This document shows, piece by piece, positions 1 through 7,971 of a DNA stretch of 28,828 bases. Position numbers and translations under genes: made by a program. A model generated the notes under the pieces. It made no database searches, was not told the origin of the DNA, and worked only from the letters and a program-made list of their open reading frames with translations. This stretch comes from JAMXLO01 sp041487355 (GTDB lineage: Bacteria; Pseudomonadota; Alphaproteobacteria; Acetobacterales; Acetobacteraceae), in assembly GCA_041487355.1 (NCBI GenBank), contig JBGPND010000047.1, positions 1 to 28,828 of the forward strand. The letters run 5' to 3'. How positions within the stretch are numbered: position 1 is the first letter of the stretch; each line of letters opens with the position of its first letter.

Positions 1-199
1 ACACATTGCTGCAGGTCCTTTCGGTCACAATATTCGAAAAAATGCCGATCCAGACTGCATTCTCGCCAGCGAGCGACAGAACCGATGGCGCAATATGTGG
101 CAACCAATTGAATCTGTTTGCCTTTTAACCGGACAGCAGTGATCTGACTTTCCTTCTCTTTTGGAATTGTATGCGGAATTTCAAGCTTGCGAAGGCATA

Positions 200-343
200 A
201 TGCGTTCAATGGCGCGATCGGAGCGGGCTTGGCGTGCGATAGCCGTAACGGCCCTTGTAGTCGGTGCTCTGGCGCTTCTAGGTGAAGGGTTTAACGCTCG
301 GCACGACCTCTCGGAATTATGGCGTTATCTGTTTGTCCGTTAG
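200..343 (+). CDS. possible small single-pass membrane protein
   Basis: Unrecognised 47-residue ORF. The ATG at 200 is preceded by GAAGG (191-195) at a 4-nt spacing, which is why it is preferred over the in-frame TTG at 161. The protein has a short basic N-terminus, then one hydrophobic stretch (about residues 11-30, Trp-Arg-Ala-Ile through Leu-Leu-Gly) and a charged tail ending at a TAG. This pattern fits a small inner-membrane protein. The DNA here is less GC-rich than the rest of the window and no neighbour explains it, so it may be chance. No function is proposed. Confidence 0.3.
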   Translation: MRSMARSERAWRAIAVTALVVGALALLGEGFNARHDLSELWRYLFVR

Positions 344-385
344 TGCCCGGCGCGCCTCGTTCCCTGTCCCCACGCTCCGCGCTCG

Positions 386-814
386 TCATCTGGGCGTTGG
401 CAATCCCCACCGCGCCGTCGCGCCCCATCCGGACTTCGCCACCGTTCCGCGCCCATGCACCCGACGCAAGGCGCCCCGCGCCATCCGGCAGATGTCTTTG
501 CGCAATCCAAGATCGGCTATGTCCAAGCCCTTGGCTCGCATGACGCCCGTCGCGATCTGGTCAATGGCCAAGAACGCGCCACATCGTTCGCGCAGCACGA
601 AACGGCAGAGCCGGCTCAGTTCGCCGGGGGTAAAGTGTGGATTGGGCTTGCGCCGGATCAGGGGCGGGACGAACAGGACGAGCTTCCGCAGCTCGTCTTC
701 GATTTCTGCGATTGCCGATTTATGGACCGCAGCACGACGCTCGAAATCCGCCAGCGCGAGCATCCTGCGCCAGCGTCTCTCGTACAGCCTCTTGATAACG
801 AGCGCGTCCTCCAT
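386..814 (-). CDS. hypothetical protein, 142 aa
   Basis: Not recognised as a named family. The protein is very basic and mostly predicted helical: an Arg-rich start (KRLYERRWRRML), a helix with DELRKL near residues 39-44, a Pro-rich PPLIRRKPNPHFTPGE segment, and a C-terminal half with ALRRVHGRG followed by alternating Gly/Trp/Arg residues. That composition would suit nucleic-acid binding, but this is inference only. It is read from an ATG at 814 without a convincing Shine-Dalgarno sequence, so the start is uncertain. Reasons to believe it: consistent codon use on this strand and a protein-like composition, compared with low-complexity Pro/Arg/Ala translations in the other frames. It lies alone, downstream of the argD-argF unit on the same strand but separated by a hairpin. 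Confidence 0.5.
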   Translation of the reverse strand: MEDALVIKRLYERRWRRMLALADFERRAAVHKSAIAEIEDELRKLVLFVPPLIRRKPNPHFTPGELSRLCRFVLRERCGAFLAIDQIATGVMRAKGLDIADLGLRKDICRMARGALRRVHGRGTVAKSGWGATARWGLPTPR

Positions 815-916
815 CCCGCATATGGTAGGAGATCACCCCCTCACCGGCTCGCATCTTGTGGTGGCCGTTGCTACATAATACCGCAATTCCGCCGGGAGCC
901 ATCGGAGGAGCAGAGG

Positions 917-991
917 ATGCGGATACGCATTCGCTGGCGAATCCGGTGGGGCAGGTGGCGGGTGCGACTAACACTCGCACTCCGCCGTTAG
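917..991 (+). CDS. possible Arg/Trp-rich 24-residue peptide
   Basis: A very short ORF starts at ATG 917, with GGAGGAG (904-910) 6 nt upstream, one of the best ribosome-binding sites in the window. It ends at TAG 989-991. The peptide is extremely cationic, about ten Arg among 24 residues with four Trp, and starts with alternating Arg and hydrophobic residues (MRIRIRWRIRWGRW...). A 10-bp perfect hairpin follows immediately (1000-1031) and could end its transcript. Strong RBS, alternating pattern and terminator together suggest a real micro-gene, perhaps a membrane-active or nucleic-acid-binding peptide. High GC by itself generates Arg codons, so a chance ORF is quite possible. No family is recognised. 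Confidence 0.35.
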   Translation: MRIRIRWRIRWGRWRVRLTLALRR

Positions 992-999
992 CCTGCACC

Positions 1000-1031
1000 G
1001 GAGGCGGGGTCGCGTGAGCGGCCCCGCCTCC
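1000..1031. terminator. perfect 10-bp hairpin between convergent units
   Basis: GGAGGCGGGG (1000-1009) pairs perfectly with CCCCGCCTCC (1022-1031) around a 12-nt loop. It lies between the small plus-strand ORF at 917-991 and the end of argF on the minus strand, where a bidirectional terminator would be expected. There is no clear T-run on either side (GAAAAG follows on the plus strand), so intrinsic termination is not certain. Confidence 0.45.
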
Positions 1032-1073
1032 GAAAAGCTAGCACTTTCCGGTGATCGTGGCGAGCGCTTTCCG

Positions 1074-2039
1074 CTAACGCGCCGCCCCCAGCGCCCAGGC
1101 CAGCACGCCCTTCTGCGCGTGCAATCGGTTCTCAGCCTCGTCGAACACCACCGATTGCGGGCCATCGATCACCTCTTCGGTGACCTCCTCGCCGCGATGT
1201 GCCGGTAGGCAATGCATGAAGATCGCATCCGCCGCCGCCTTCGCCATCAACGCACTGGTGACGCGATATGGCGCCAGCAGGTTATGGCGACTGGTGTTGG
1301 GATGGTCCGACATCGAAACCCAGGTGTCGGTCACCACGCAGCGCGCGCCGGCCACCGCCTTCTCCGGATCGTCGGTCAGCTCGATCTTCCCCCCGTTCGC
1401 CCGCGCCCAGTCGATCAGCTCCTTGGGTGGGCGGAGCGCATCCGGCGTGGCCAGGCGCAGCGTGAACCCGAAGCGCACCGCCGCCTCGATCCAGCTTCGT
1501 GCAACGTTGTTGCCGTCGCCGCACCAGGCGACCACCTGGCCGGCAATCGGCCCGCGATGCTCCTCGAACGTCATCACGTCGGCCATGAGCTGGCAGGGGT
1601 GCGAGGTGTCGGTCAGCCCGTTGATCACCGGCACCGTGGCGTACTTGGCGAGTTCGTGCAGCTTCGCCACGTTGTCGGTGCGCAGCATGATCGCATCGAC
1701 GTAGCGCGACAACACGCGCGCCGTGTCAGCGGGAGATTCGCCGCGGCCGCTCTGCATGTCGCGTGCATTCAGCACGATCACGTCGCCGCCGAGCTGTCGC
1801 ATGCCGACCTCGAAGGAAACGCGCGTGCGCGTGGATGGCTTCTCGAAGATCAGCGCCAGTGTCTTGCCGGCCAGCGGCCGTGACGACACGCCGCCACGCT
1901 TGTAGTTGGCGGCGACGTCGAGCATCTGGCGCAACGTCGAAGAATCGAAGTCGCGCAGGTCGAGGAAGTGCCGCGGGCCGGCCACCGTGTCGGTGGACCG
2001 GCCCGCGACCTCACGCTTCCGCTTGAGCGAAGCGCTCAC
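1074..2039 (-). CDS. argF: ornithine carbamoyltransferase
   Basis: ArgF converts ornithine and carbamoyl phosphate to citrulline in cytosolic arginine synthesis. The 321-residue protein shows the carbamoyl-phosphate loop STRTR (residues 69-73, in EKPSTRTRVSFE), the HPCQ motif in the middle, a DTWVSM segment and the ornithine-binding HCLPAHRG motif near the C-terminus. Length is close to the family norm. The start chosen is a GTG at 2037-2039, whose last two bases begin the TGA of argD (2036-2038), giving a GTGA overlap and probable translational coupling. The open frame continues further upstream, but that part lies inside argD and is low-complexity Arg/Gly/Ala, so it is not coding. The first 20 residues are a variable basic extension before the conserved FLDLRDF. 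Confidence 0.97.
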   Translation of the reverse strand: MSASLKRKREVAGRSTDTVAGPRHFLDLRDFDSSTLRQMLDVAANYKRGGVSSRPLAGKTLALIFEKPSTRTRVSFEVGMRQLGGDVIVLNARDMQSGRGESPADTARVLSRYVDAIMLRTDNVAKLHELAKYATVPVINGLTDTSHPCQLMADVMTFEEHRGPIAGQVVAWCGDGNNVARSWIEAAVRFGFTLRLATPDALRPPKELIDWARANGGKIELTDDPEKAVAGARCVVTDTWVSMSDHPNTSRHNLLAPYRVTSALMAKAAADAIFMHCLPAHRGEEVTEEVIDGPQSVVFDEAENRLHAQKGVLAWALGAAR

Positions 2040-3235
2040 TTCGCCGCTGCCTTGGCGGCCGCGGAGGGCAGCACACGGCGCGCCGCACGACGCAGCATCG
2101 CCACGGCCTCGTCCAGATCGGCGTCGGTGACGACGAGCGGCGGAGCGAGACGCAGCACGTTGTCGCCGGCGGTGATCGCCATCAGACCCTCTGCGACGCA
2201 GGCAGCCTGCACCTCGCCCTGCGGCAGGACGCATCTCATGCCCAGCAGCAGGCCCATGCCACGCGCATCCTCGAACACAAGCGGGAATTCGCGGACGATT
2301 TTGTCGAGCTCTGCGCGCAGCTTGCGGCCCTTGCGCTCGACATCCTTCAGGAAGCCAGGCGCCAGCATGACGTCCAGCACGGCGTTGCCGGCGGCGCACG
2401 CCAAAGGATTGCCACCGAACGTCGTGCCGTGCGTGCCGGGCTTCAGCGCCTTGGCGAACTGCTCCTTCGCGAGAACGGCGCCGAGCGGGAAGCCGCCGCC
2501 GATGCCCTTCGCCGCCGACATGACATCCGGCGTGATGCCGGCCCATTCATGCGCGAACAGCTTGCCGGTGCGGCCCATGCCGGACTGCACCTCGTCCATC
2601 CCGAGGATGATGCTGTACTCGTCGCACACGGCTCGCAGGTCGCGCAGGAACTGCATATCTGCGGGGCGCACACCGCCCTCGCCCTGGATCGGCTCGACGA
2701 TGATGCCGCAGGTGGCGGGACCAATCTTGTCGCGTACCGCGTTCATGTTGTTGAACGGCACGTGGTCGAAGCCGTCGACCACCGGGCCGAAGCCTTCCAG
2801 GTATTTGGCGTTGCCGGTGGCGGCCAGCGTGGCCAGCGTACGGCCGTGGAACGCGCCTTCGAAGCAGATGAAGCGGAAGCGCTCCGGCTTGCCGGCATCG
2901 AACATGGCGCGGCGCATCATCTTGATCATGCCCTCGTTCGCTTCCGCGCCCGAGTTGCAGAAGAACACGCTGTCCGCGAAGGTTGCGTCCACCAGCCGCT
3001 GCGCCAGCCGCTCGGCCTGCGGGATGCGGTACAGGTTGGACACATGCATCACCTTGGCGGCCTGCTCGGCGATTGCCTTGGCGAGGTGCGGGTGGCCATG
3101 GCCCAGCGAGGCGGTGGCGATGCCCGACCCGAAATCGAGGAATCGTCGCCCGTCCACCGTCCACAACCAGGCACCTTCGCCCCGCTCGAAAGCGAGGTCG
3201 GCACGGGCGTAGTTCGGTAGAAGAGCGGAAATCAT
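2036..3235 (-). CDS. argD: acetylornithine aminotransferase (PLP-dependent)
   Basis: ArgD catalyses the transamination between N-acetylglutamate semialdehyde and N-acetylornithine, and in many bacteria also acts in lysine synthesis. The 399-residue class-III aminotransferase has NSGAEANEGMIK (about 94-105), FHGRTLAT (129-136), EPIQGEGG (181-188), DEVQSGMGRTG (214-224) and the PLP Schiff-base lysine K243 in AAKGIGGGFPLG. The ATG at 3235 (MISALLPNYARAD) matches the usual start of the family. An in-frame ATG 23 codons upstream at 3304 would add a non-conserved tail. AGAGGG lies about 12 nt upstream of 3235, a somewhat long spacing. It is the first gene of a two-gene unit with argF. recX is transcribed divergently across about 176 bp in which no other gene is seen. 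Confidence 0.95.
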   Translation of the reverse strand: MISALLPNYARADLAFERGEGAWLWTVDGRRFLDFGSGIATASLGHGHPHLAKAIAEQAAKVMHVSNLYRIPQAERLAQRLVDATFADSVFFCNSGAEANEGMIKMMRRAMFDAGKPERFRFICFEGAFHGRTLATLAATGNAKYLEGFGPVVDGFDHVPFNNMNAVRDKIGPATCGIIVEPIQGEGGVRPADMQFLRDLRAVCDEYSIILGMDEVQSGMGRTGKLFAHEWAGITPDVMSAAKGIGGGFPLGAVLAKEQFAKALKPGTHGTTFGGNPLACAAGNAVLDVMLAPGFLKDVERKGRKLRAELDKIVREFPLVFEDARGMGLLLGMRCVLPQGEVQAACVAEGLMAITAGDNVLRLAPPLVVTDADLDEAVAMLRRAARRVLPSAAAKAAAK

Positions 3236-3411
3236 GGGTATGCAACCCTCTTGTGTGGTTTCCCCAATGGATCTCCCACCCGCGACCTTTCGAGGCGGTT
3301 CCAAGGGAAGCGGGAATTGTTGGCGGTTGTGCGGACGGGAGTCAAACGAACGGTGTTGCGTGCGCCGGCCAATGACCTTGTATCAGGCCCCAGCCGTGCC
3401 ATCGTTCGCCG

Positions 3412-4008
3412 ATGACGACTGCTCCGCAACGCCGTGGCGCCGGACCGCCACCTGACGCAGCGACCCTGCATGACGCGGCGCTCGACTATCTCGCGCGTTA
3501 TGCCGCGACCGAGGCTGGATTGCGGCGTGTGCTGGAGCGGCGGGTGGAGCGCTGGGCCCGCTCCGCCCAGGCCGAAGCCGGCGAAGCGGATGATGTCGCC
3601 GGTCAGGCGAGCGAAGCCAAGCGCGTCGTACGCGAGGTCGTCGCCCGCCTGGTGGCAGCCGGAGCGGTGAACGACGCGGTGTTTGCCGAGAACCGGGTCC
3701 GCACGCTGATCCGCGCGGGGCGCTCGCGCCGGGCCGTGGCCGCGCACTGGGCGGCGAAGGGGGTGGATGGGGACGTCGCCCGCTCTGTGCTGCCCGAGGA
3801 CACGACCAGCGAACTCGCCGCCGCGCTGACGCTGGCACGGCGACGGCGGATCGGGCCATTCCGGACGGGCGCTCTGCCCGATCAGGCCGGGCGGCAGCGA
3901 GAACTGGCCATCCTGGCACGGGCCGGGTTCCCGCAATCAATTGCCAGAGAGGCGCTCGCCATGGCGACGGACGAGGCCGAGGCTCTGGTGAACCAGTTGC
4001 GTCGCTGA
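3412..4008 (+). CDS. recX: RecX family regulatory protein
   Basis: RecX binds RecA filaments and modulates recombinase and SOS activity. The 198-residue protein has the expected repeated three-helix units: ALDYLARYAATEAGLRRVLERRV (about 23-45) is the typical first RecX repeat, followed by VARLVAAGAVNDAVFAENRVRTLIRAGRS and a third repeat near the C-terminus. The loop between the first two repeats is rich in Ala/Glu. The ATG at 3412 has no evident Shine-Dalgarno sequence. recA is not in this window, so the gene stands alone. Its TGA (4006-4008) directly abuts the stop codon of the convergent acyltransferase gene, so the two genes leave no room for a terminator between them. Confidence 0.9.
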   Translation: MTTAPQRRGAGPPPDAATLHDAALDYLARYAATEAGLRRVLERRVERWARSAQAEAGEADDVAGQASEAKRVVREVVARLVAAGAVNDAVFAENRVRTLIRAGRSRRAVAAHWAAKGVDGDVARSVLPEDTTSELAAALTLARRRRIGPFRTGALPDQAGRQRELAILARAGFPQSIAREALAMATDEAEALVNQLRR

Positions 4009-5229
4009 TCAGGTGGCCTGCAGCCGCGTTGCGCCGGCACGCCGGCTGAGCGCGATGGCGGGGTGGTCGATCCAACGCTCGAACAGCACGGCTGCAAGCA
4101 GGGTGAGGCCGATGAACAGGGCAAACACGGTGGCCACCGACGCGCTATGCGGCATCACCGGCTGCACGCCGATAAAAATCAGGCAGCCGAGGGTGAACAG
4201 GATCGGAAAGTGCAGCAGGTAGATGCTGAAGGACAGGCGTCCCAGTTGACGGCATGTTTGTCGCTCAAGCAGGGCCTGCGCCGGTGAGCAAAGCAACACG
4301 CCAGCGAAGATCAGCACCGCCGCCACCTGGCTGGCGAACTGGAACAGATTCGGCGCAGCAACCAGCTCGATATTGGCCAGCCAAAGACGCCACATCTCAA
4401 TGGCGCGCCAATCCTTGGTGGCACAGAGCGCGAAACCAAGCATGAGCAGCAGTGCTCCGGCGACGGCTAGCACGGCGCGCAGCCTCTTATCGTCATGGCC
4501 GGTCTTGACCCGGCCATCTACCCCCACGGCCGGTGCGCAGATGGCCGGGTCAGGCCCGGCCATGACGAATGAAAACAGGTGCCCCAGCACGAACAGGAAC
4601 ATCGGATGCGTGCCGAACAGCACGGCCGCCGCGACCACGACAGCGCGGTGCAGCCATGCCGACCGGGCGCGCAGCGACGCCAGGCACAGCACCAGCAGCG
4701 AGCCATACAGTTCCAGATGCAACGACCAGAACGGCGCGTCGAGCGACAGCTCCATCGGCGGCAGCCGCTCTGCCAGCGGCGCGAACAGCGTCGCCTCCCG
4801 GTAGCCGAGCAGCAGACTGTCGAGGCCGATCTCGCGCGCCAGATGCGCCAGCGTCGGCGCGCCGCTGGAATCCATCGCGAGCCACGCCGACCCGGTCAAC
4901 GCGGCGGCCCACAGATGCGCATCCGGCATCGCGGCCAGCAGCAGCGTGGCGATGGCGGCGGCGGCGACGACCGGCACGCCCAGCCGCACCACGCGCTTGC
5001 CCAGCTTGGCCACGAACGCGCCCGGCCGGGCGAAGGACGGCGTCAGCACCGCGCCGCTGATCAGGAAGAACACGTAGACAGCGGTGTGGCCATCGAACAG
5101 CACGCGCAGCGGCGGCCAGGCGTGCCGCGCGGTATCGGGCAGGAAGCCGGTGACGAAGTGCAGCAGCACCACCTGCATCGCCGCGATGCCGCGGAGCCCC
5201 TCCAGATACTGCACCTTGCCGGGCTGCAT
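4009..5229 (-). CDS. acyltransferase family 3 membrane protein
   Basis: This is a multi-spanning inner-membrane acyltransferase of the Acyl_transf_3/OafA type. Such proteins transfer acyl groups, often acetyl, to sugars of O-antigen, exopolysaccharide or similar molecules; the substrate here is unknown. The N-terminus YLEGLRGIAAMQVVLLHF carries the conserved Arg and His of the family, followed by FFLISGAVLTPSF and about ten hydrophobic segments. The 406-residue length is typical. Residues about 221-246 (MAGPDPAI...VKTGHDDK) are encoded by an in-frame palindromic repeat at 4491-4567 and are therefore not original family sequence. It follows the MFS gene by 23 bp on the same strand and is the last of a three-gene tandem (GNAT, MFS, acyltransferase). 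ATG 5229 has AGG 4 nt upstream. Confidence 0.9.
   Translation of the reverse strand: MQPGKVQYLEGLRGIAAMQVVLLHFVTGFLPDTARHAWPPLRVLFDGHTAVYVFFLISGAVLTPSFARPGAFVAKLGKRVVRLGVPVVAAAAIATLLLAAMPDAHLWAAALTGSAWLAMDSSGAPTLAHLAREIGLDSLLLGYREATLFAPLAERLPPMELSLDAPFWSLHLELYGSLLVLCLASLRARSAWLHRAVVVAAAVLFGTHPMFLFVLGHLFSFVMAGPDPAICAPAVGVDGRVKTGHDDKRLRAVLAVAGALLLMLGFALCATKDWRAIEMWRLWLANIELVAAPNLFQFASQVAAVLIFAGVLLCSPAQALLERQTCRQLGRLSFSIYLLHFPILFTLGCLIFIGVQPVMPHSASVATVFALFIGLTLLAAVLFERWIDHPAIALSRRAGATRLQAT
4491..4567. repeat. palindromic repeat (family A) inside the acyltransferase gene
   Basis: Two 31-nt arms, 4491-4521 and 4537-4567, are inverted copies matching at 28 of 31 positions, each containing ATGGCCGGGTC-type cores. 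A second copy of this family lies at 21305-21389. Here the element sits inside a coding sequence and keeps the reading frame. The arms and the CATGGCCGGG...CCCGGCCATG core resemble repeats that are common between genes in alphaproteobacteria. Confidence 0.85.
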
Positions 5230-5252
5230 CGCCTGAGCTTATCGCGCCGGCG

Positions 5253-6422
5253 CTAGGCCTTGGCGAGCATCACCTCGTGCGCGGCCAGCCGCCGGTGCAG
5301 CAGATACATCGGGATTGCCAGAGCCGAGACCGCGGCCGCTGCAAGCAGGGCGCCTTCCGGCCCACCAGACAGGTCGGCCGCCCAGCCGCACAGCGCGGGC
5401 ACAACCGTCCCGCCGGCATAGTACATCGAATAGAACAGCCCCATCCCGACAGCGCGATTCTCGGGGCGCGCCGACAACGTCCCCACAGCCATGATGACAC
5501 CGGGATGGAACGACCCCACGATGCCGATCAGCACCGCCAATGAAACCGGCCAGTCCAGCAGCGCCGTGCCGGTCATGCCGACCACCAATGCCAGCGTGCC
5601 GAGCAGGAAGATGCGAAACGCGCCGAAGCGAGCGGCAAGGCCGCTCCCGACCATGGTCGCCGGGACATTCCCCCAGGTCGCGATGGTCAACACGAGCCCG
5701 GTCAGCAGCAGCCCCTCGCCGCGCACCGCCATGACCGACGGCACATAGGAGGTGTATCCCGAATAGCCGGCGGTATAGGCGGTCCAGATCAGGCCTGCGA
5801 TCACCAGCAGCAGGCACTCACGCGTGCTCGGCAGCGAGAAGGAGCGGGGAACCGGTGCCGCGTGCGGCGCGGGGCGGAAGCTCAACAGGAACAACACCGC
5901 GGCCACGGCCAGCATGGCGGCATCGGAGGCGAAGCCGGCCTGCCAGCCATAGGCGTGCACCAGCGGCGGCAGGATGAGCTGCGCCAGCCCGACGCCGATC
6001 GGGTAGGACGCGACCGAGATGCTGATCGCCAGCATGAAGTGCCGGCCATGGAACCAGTCGGCGATGATCTTGTTCTGCAGCACGATCATCGCCACCGCGC
6101 CGACCCCGGCGATGCTGCGGCCGACGCCGATCCCCGCCGGCCCCGCGGAAGCCGCGCTGACCAGCGGCCCGAGCACCATTAGCCCAAGGCCGGTGCCCAG
6201 CACCAGTCGGTCACCGAAACGCCGGCCGAGCAAGCCGAGGGGGATCGCGGCGAAGCTGCCCAGCAGCATGAAGGCACCGATCAGCGTGCCCAGGGTCGTG
6301 TAGTCGAGGTGGAACAGCCGCACCAGGTCGGGGCCGAGGGTCGGCACGGTCTGGAACTGGTAGCCGAAGCCGATGCGGGCGAGCGCCAGCGCGGCGAGAA
6401 TGAGCCAGGGCCTGGCGCCCAT
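5253..6422 (-). CDS. MFS transporter, 12-TM type
   Basis: A major facilitator superfamily permease of 389 residues with twelve predicted hydrophobic segments in two halves. The first half has the loop GLLGRRFGDRLVLGTG (typical MFS 2-3 loop, G-x-x-x-D/R-R-x-G-R variant); the second half starts around TRECLLLVIAGLIW. The substrate cannot be read from the sequence; the family includes nitrate/cyanate-like and multidrug carriers. An ATG 23 codons further upstream (6491) is open, but the ATG at 6422 (MGARPWLIL) is chosen because GGAGGA lies just upstream and the preceding residues are not membrane-like and overlap the GNAT gene. It sits 22 bp after that GNAT gene and 23 bp before the acyltransferase, suggesting one transcript. 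Confidence 0.9.
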   Translation of the reverse strand: MGARPWLILAALALARIGFGYQFQTVPTLGPDLVRLFHLDYTTLGTLIGAFMLLGSFAAIPLGLLGRRFGDRLVLGTGLGLMVLGPLVSAASAGPAGIGVGRSIAGVGAVAMIVLQNKIIADWFHGRHFMLAISISVASYPIGVGLAQLILPPLVHAYGWQAGFASDAAMLAVAAVLFLLSFRPAPHAAPVPRSFSLPSTRECLLLVIAGLIWTAYTAGYSGYTSYVPSVMAVRGEGLLLTGLVLTIATWGNVPATMVGSGLAARFGAFRIFLLGTLALVVGMTGTALLDWPVSLAVLIGIVGSFHPGVIMAVGTLSARPENRAVGMGLFYSMYYAGGTVVPALCGWAADLSGGPEGALLAAAAVSALAIPMYLLHRRLAAHEVMLAKA

Positions 6423-6425
6423 ATT

Positions 6426-6431
6426 TCCTCC
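6426..6431 (-). promoter_or_regulatory. Shine-Dalgarno GGAGGA fixing the MFS start
   Basis: GGAGGA on the minus strand is followed after 3-4 nt by ATG 6422. It is the only strong ribosome-binding site near this gene and argues against the longer 412-residue reading from 6491. Confidence 0.6.
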
Positions 6432-6444
6432 CGGCGAAGACCCG

Positions 6445-6933
6445 CTACGGGGCCAGCCGCTTCTCCATATTGACGAAAGTCGGTTCGGCATAGCCGGGAT
6501 GCGCGTGGCGCGTCGTCTCGACGAAGCCGCAGGCGGCGAACAGGCGGCGGTTGTCGATCAGCGGAAGGCGCGTGCTCAGATGGATGCGCGGCAGGCCCAT
6601 CTCCCTTGCCGCGGCCTCCGCCACAGCCACCAGGGCCTTGGCGATGCCGCGGCCGCGCCAGGCCGATGCCACCGCCAGCCGTCCCAGATAGAGCCCACCG
6701 TCCTGTTCGGTCCATAACGCCGAGCCGACCAGCCCGCCGGCGGCCTCCGCCACCGCGCCCCCGCCCGTCCGCAGGTGCGCCGCGACGTCTTCGGCCGTCA
6801 CCCGCAAGGCCGAGGGCGGCGGGTCGGTTGCGACCGACTGGGAAGCGAAGGCGGCACGGATCAGGGCGGCAACCGCTTGGGCATCCCGCTCCTCAATCGA
6901 GCGCAATGTAAAATCGGCTTCCCGCGGCGTCAT
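6445..6933 (-). CDS. GNAT family N-acetyltransferase
   Basis: A 162-residue acetyl-CoA-dependent N-acetyltransferase of unknown substrate. The GNAT fold is visible: FTLRSIEERDAQAVAALIRAAF (beta1-alpha1), GLVGSALW (beta2-3), LYLGRLAVASAWRGRGIAKAL (beta4 with the acetyl-CoA motif A, R-G-x-G-I-A/G), and the C-terminal LFAACGFVET pattern typical of the motif B region. The start is taken at ATG 6933 (MTPREADF). The frame stays open far beyond it, but that part runs antisense through hslO. There is no clear Shine-Dalgarno sequence. The gene is divergent from hslO across only 45 bp, so both promoters must lie in a very compact region. Confidence 0.88.
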   Translation of the reverse strand: MTPREADFTLRSIEERDAQAVAALIRAAFASQSVATDPPPSALRVTAEDVAAHLRTGGGAVAEAAGGLVGSALWTEQDGGLYLGRLAVASAWRGRGIAKALVAVAEAAAREMGLPRIHLSTRLPLIDNRRLFAACGFVETTRHAHPGYAEPTFVNMEKRLAP

Positions 6934-6978
6934 CGGGGGAAGGTAGCCCGCGCGGCGGACCATGCCTATCTTGGGGCG

Positions 6979-7938
6979 ATGTCCGACACACCCGCCTTCC
7001 TCGACAGCGGCCGACCACCGGTGCCCGACATCGTCGTGCCGCGCGGTGTCATGCCGTTCTTCCTGCCCCGCCGCCCGGTGCGCGGCCGGCTGGTGCGCCT
7101 GGGGCCGCTGGCGCACGCCTTGCTCACCCGCCATCCGAACCATCCGGCGGTCACCAGGCTCGCCGGCCAGTCCCTGGCACTCGCGGCGGCACTGTCCACG
7201 GCGCTGAAATTCCGGGGGTCGTTCAGCGTGCAGGCGAAAGGGGATGGGCCGGTGCCGATGCTGCTCGCCGACTGCACCGATACCGGCGCACTGCGCGGCT
7301 ATGCGCGCGCCGAACCGGGCAAGCTCGAGGCGCTGCTGCGGACCGATCCCTCGCCGGCGGCCGATCGACTCCTCGGCGGCGGCTACCTGGCGTTCACCGT
7401 CGATCAGGGGCCGGAGCAGAACCGCCACCAGGGCATCGTCACCATCGAAGGCGGCAATCTGGCCGAGATGGCGCTGCACTATTTCCGCACCAGCGAGCAG
7501 CTTCGCTGCTTCGTCCATCTTGCCTGCGACAACACGCAGGATGGCTGGCGCGCCGGAGCCCTGATCCTGGAGAAGATCGCCGGCGCGGGTGGGATCGATC
7601 CCGAGCTGGACGCGGAGGCCCAGGAGGAAAGCTGGCGCACCGCCACCACGCTGGCCACCACCTTGACCGACGCCGAGCTGCTGGACGATGCACTACCGCC
7701 GGAGCATCTGCTGTATCGGCTGTTCCACAGTGAAGGGGTCACCACCGATCGGGCCCGCGCGCTGTCCTACGGCTGCCGCTGCTCGCGCGCGCGGCTGGTC
7801 GGCATCCTGGAAGGGTTTCCGCCCGACGATCTCGATCACATGGCGGTGGACGGCGACATCGTCATGACCTGCGAGTTCTGCAACTACGACTTCCGGTTTC
7901 CCCGCCAGGACGTGCACGGCCGCAGTGCCGCGTCCTGA
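6979..7938 (+). CDS. hslO: redox-regulated chaperone Hsp33
   Basis: Hsp33 is a cytosolic holdase activated by oxidation: four C-terminal cysteines bind zinc when reduced and form disulfides under oxidative stress. The 319-residue protein shows the substrate-binding core (GRLVRLGPLAHALLTRHPNHPAV, then FSVQAKGDGPVPMLLADCT and the conserved GGGYLAFTVDQG) and the cysteine switch: Cys266-x-Cys268 (CRCSR) and Cys298-x-x-Cys301 (CEFC). The start at ATG 6979 (MSDTPAFLD) is preferred to the longer open frame, which runs into the divergent GNAT gene. The N-terminus is about 25 residues longer than in the E. coli protein. A lipoprotein gene follows after 33 bp and is probably cotranscribed. Confidence 0.97.
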   Translation: MSDTPAFLDSGRPPVPDIVVPRGVMPFFLPRRPVRGRLVRLGPLAHALLTRHPNHPAVTRLAGQSLALAAALSTALKFRGSFSVQAKGDGPVPMLLADCTDTGALRGYARAEPGKLEALLRTDPSPAADRLLGGGYLAFTVDQGPEQNRHQGIVTIEGGNLAEMALHYFRTSEQLRCFVHLACDNTQDGWRAGALILEKIAGAGGIDPELDAEAQEESWRTATTLATTLTDAELLDDALPPEHLLYRLFHSEGVTTDRARALSYGCRCSRARLVGILEGFPPDDLDHMAVDGDIVMTCEFCNYDFRFPRQDVHGRSAAS

Positions 7939-7971
7939 TCGACCACCCTGTCCGCCGACCCGGAGTTGCGC

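Noticed and set aside
2040..2546. N-terminal extension of argF by 169 codons
   Set aside because: It lies within argD in another frame and is low-complexity Arg/Gly/Ala; ArgF of normal length starts at the GTG 2037-2039.
6934..7518. N-terminal extension of the GNAT gene
   Set aside because: It is antisense to hslO with no GNAT similarity; the domain starts just after ATG 6933.
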